DNA of 6,138 bases, from positions 1-6,138 of the forward strand of contig JACQIJ010000105.1 of NCBI GenBank assembly GCA_016198545.1, given 5' to 3'. The DNA comes from Pseudomonadota bacterium (GTDB lineage Bacteria > Pseudomonadota > Alphaproteobacteria > Micavibrionales > Micavibrionaceae). Shown here piece after piece: positions 5,710-6,138 of this stretch. Under the pieces are notes generated by a model. It did no database searches. It had not been told where the DNA came from and worked only from the letters and a program-made list of their open reading frames with translations. Numbering within the stretch: the stretch's first letter is position 1; the number at the start of each line of letters is the position of its first letter. The position numbers and the translations under genes are program-made.

Positions 5710-6138
5710 ATGCCGCGTTTCAAAGGCAACAGGCTTGTGCTTGCCACGCATAACAAGGGCAAGGTAAGGGAGATTGGCGCGTTGCTTGCGCCGTATAACA
5801 TCGAAGTGATCTCTGCCGCCGACCTGAATCTGCCCGAACCGGAAGAAACGGGCGCAACCTTTGCTGAAAATGCGAAATTGAAAGCGGAAGCGGCCGCCCG
5901 TGCATCTGGTTTGCCGGCGCTGGCGGATGACAGCGGTCTTGCGGTCAATGCCTTGGGCGGCGCGCCCGGGGTTTATTCGGCGCGATGGGCGGGGGTTGAC
6001 AAGAATTTCAGCGTGGCAATGGAAAGAGTCAATCGTGAGCTGGGGGACAATCCCGATCGTTCGGCGGCTTTTGTTTGCGTGCTTGCATTGGCCCAACCAT
6101 ATATTAATATGGAAATTAAAACAAGTATTTTTGAAGGC
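5710..6138 (+). CDS. rdgB: RdgB/HAM1 family XTP/dITP diphosphatase, 3' part missing
   Basis: RdgB hydrolyses dITP, dXTP, ITP and XTP to monophosphates plus pyrophosphate, keeping deaminated purines out of DNA and RNA. The 143 codons present run off the right edge; the family is about 195-210 residues. Motifs seen are L-A-T-H-N-K-G-K (11-18), the nucleotide-binding signature, E-T-G-A-T-F-A-E-N-A (46-55), and L-A-D-D-S-G-L-A-V (71-79), in which D74 matches the catalytic aspartate. These are followed by G-G-A-P-G-V-Y-S-A-R-W-A-G. The start ATG is 3 nt after the rph TAA, with only a weak GGA upstream, so coupled translation is likely. The last visible stretch (Q-P-Y-I-N-M-E-I-K) looks less typical than the rest, but the part seen stays in frame. 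Confidence 0.96.
   Translation, partial: MPRFKGNRLVLATHNKGKVREIGALLAPYNIEVISAADLNLPEPEETGATFAENAKLKAEAAARASGLPALADDSGLAVNALGGAPGVYSARWAGVDKNFSVAMERVNRELGDNPDRSAAFVCVLALAQPYINMEIKTSIFEG

Noticed and set aside
1..6138. CRISPR array, insertion sequence, phage, toxin-antitoxin or defence system
   Set aside because: No repeated spacers, transposase motifs, terminal repeats or defence-type domains were seen on either strand. Conserved housekeeping genes fill the window.

Overview
The window looks like ordinary core-genome DNA of an alphaproteobacterium. The evidence is a three-gene cytochrome bc1 operon (Rieske, cytochrome b and cytochrome c1 as separate proteins) lying divergent to a wobble-base tRNA methyltransferase gene of the SpoU/TrmL type. 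Next to these are an aerobic coproporphyrinogen oxidase (hemF) and the alphaproteobacterial pair rph-rdgB. The protein sequences fit that class throughout. I cannot name a genus from this sequence. Coding density is high and no mobile element, CRISPR array, rRNA or tRNA gene was seen.

Layout: positions 1-3397 form one minus-strand block read right to left. It contains petA (Rieske), petB (cytochrome b), petC (cytochrome c1), a small two-helix membrane protein that I do not recognise, and a DUF924-family protein cut by the left edge. Junctions are very tight: a 4-nt overlap (petA/petB), zero gap (petB/petC) and a 1-nt gap (small protein/DUF924). Only the petC-to-small-protein junction is looser, and it holds a strong stem-loop. 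Positions 3398-3543 are the divergent promoter region. Positions 3544-4900 are a plus-strand pair, trmL and hemF, overlapping by 35 nt and closed by an intrinsic terminator. Positions 4987-6138 are a second plus-strand unit, rph followed by rdgB, with rdgB cut by the right edge.

How the genes work together: PetABC make the ubiquinol:cytochrome c oxidoreductase of the aerobic respiratory chain. HemF makes protoporphyrinogen IX for the b- and c-type hemes that this complex carries, so its position beside petABC is functionally sensible. TrmL and RNase PH act on tRNA (wobble 2'-O-methylation and 3'-end trimming), and RdgB cleans non-canonical purine triphosphates out of the nucleotide pool.

No previously undescribed system is evident. 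The points most worth a second look are the small membrane protein with its unusual start region (a G5 run, an out-of-frame ATG and a possible ATT start), the strong stem-loop spanning the petC stop codon, the near-leaderless start of trmL, and the 35-nt trmL/hemF overlap.
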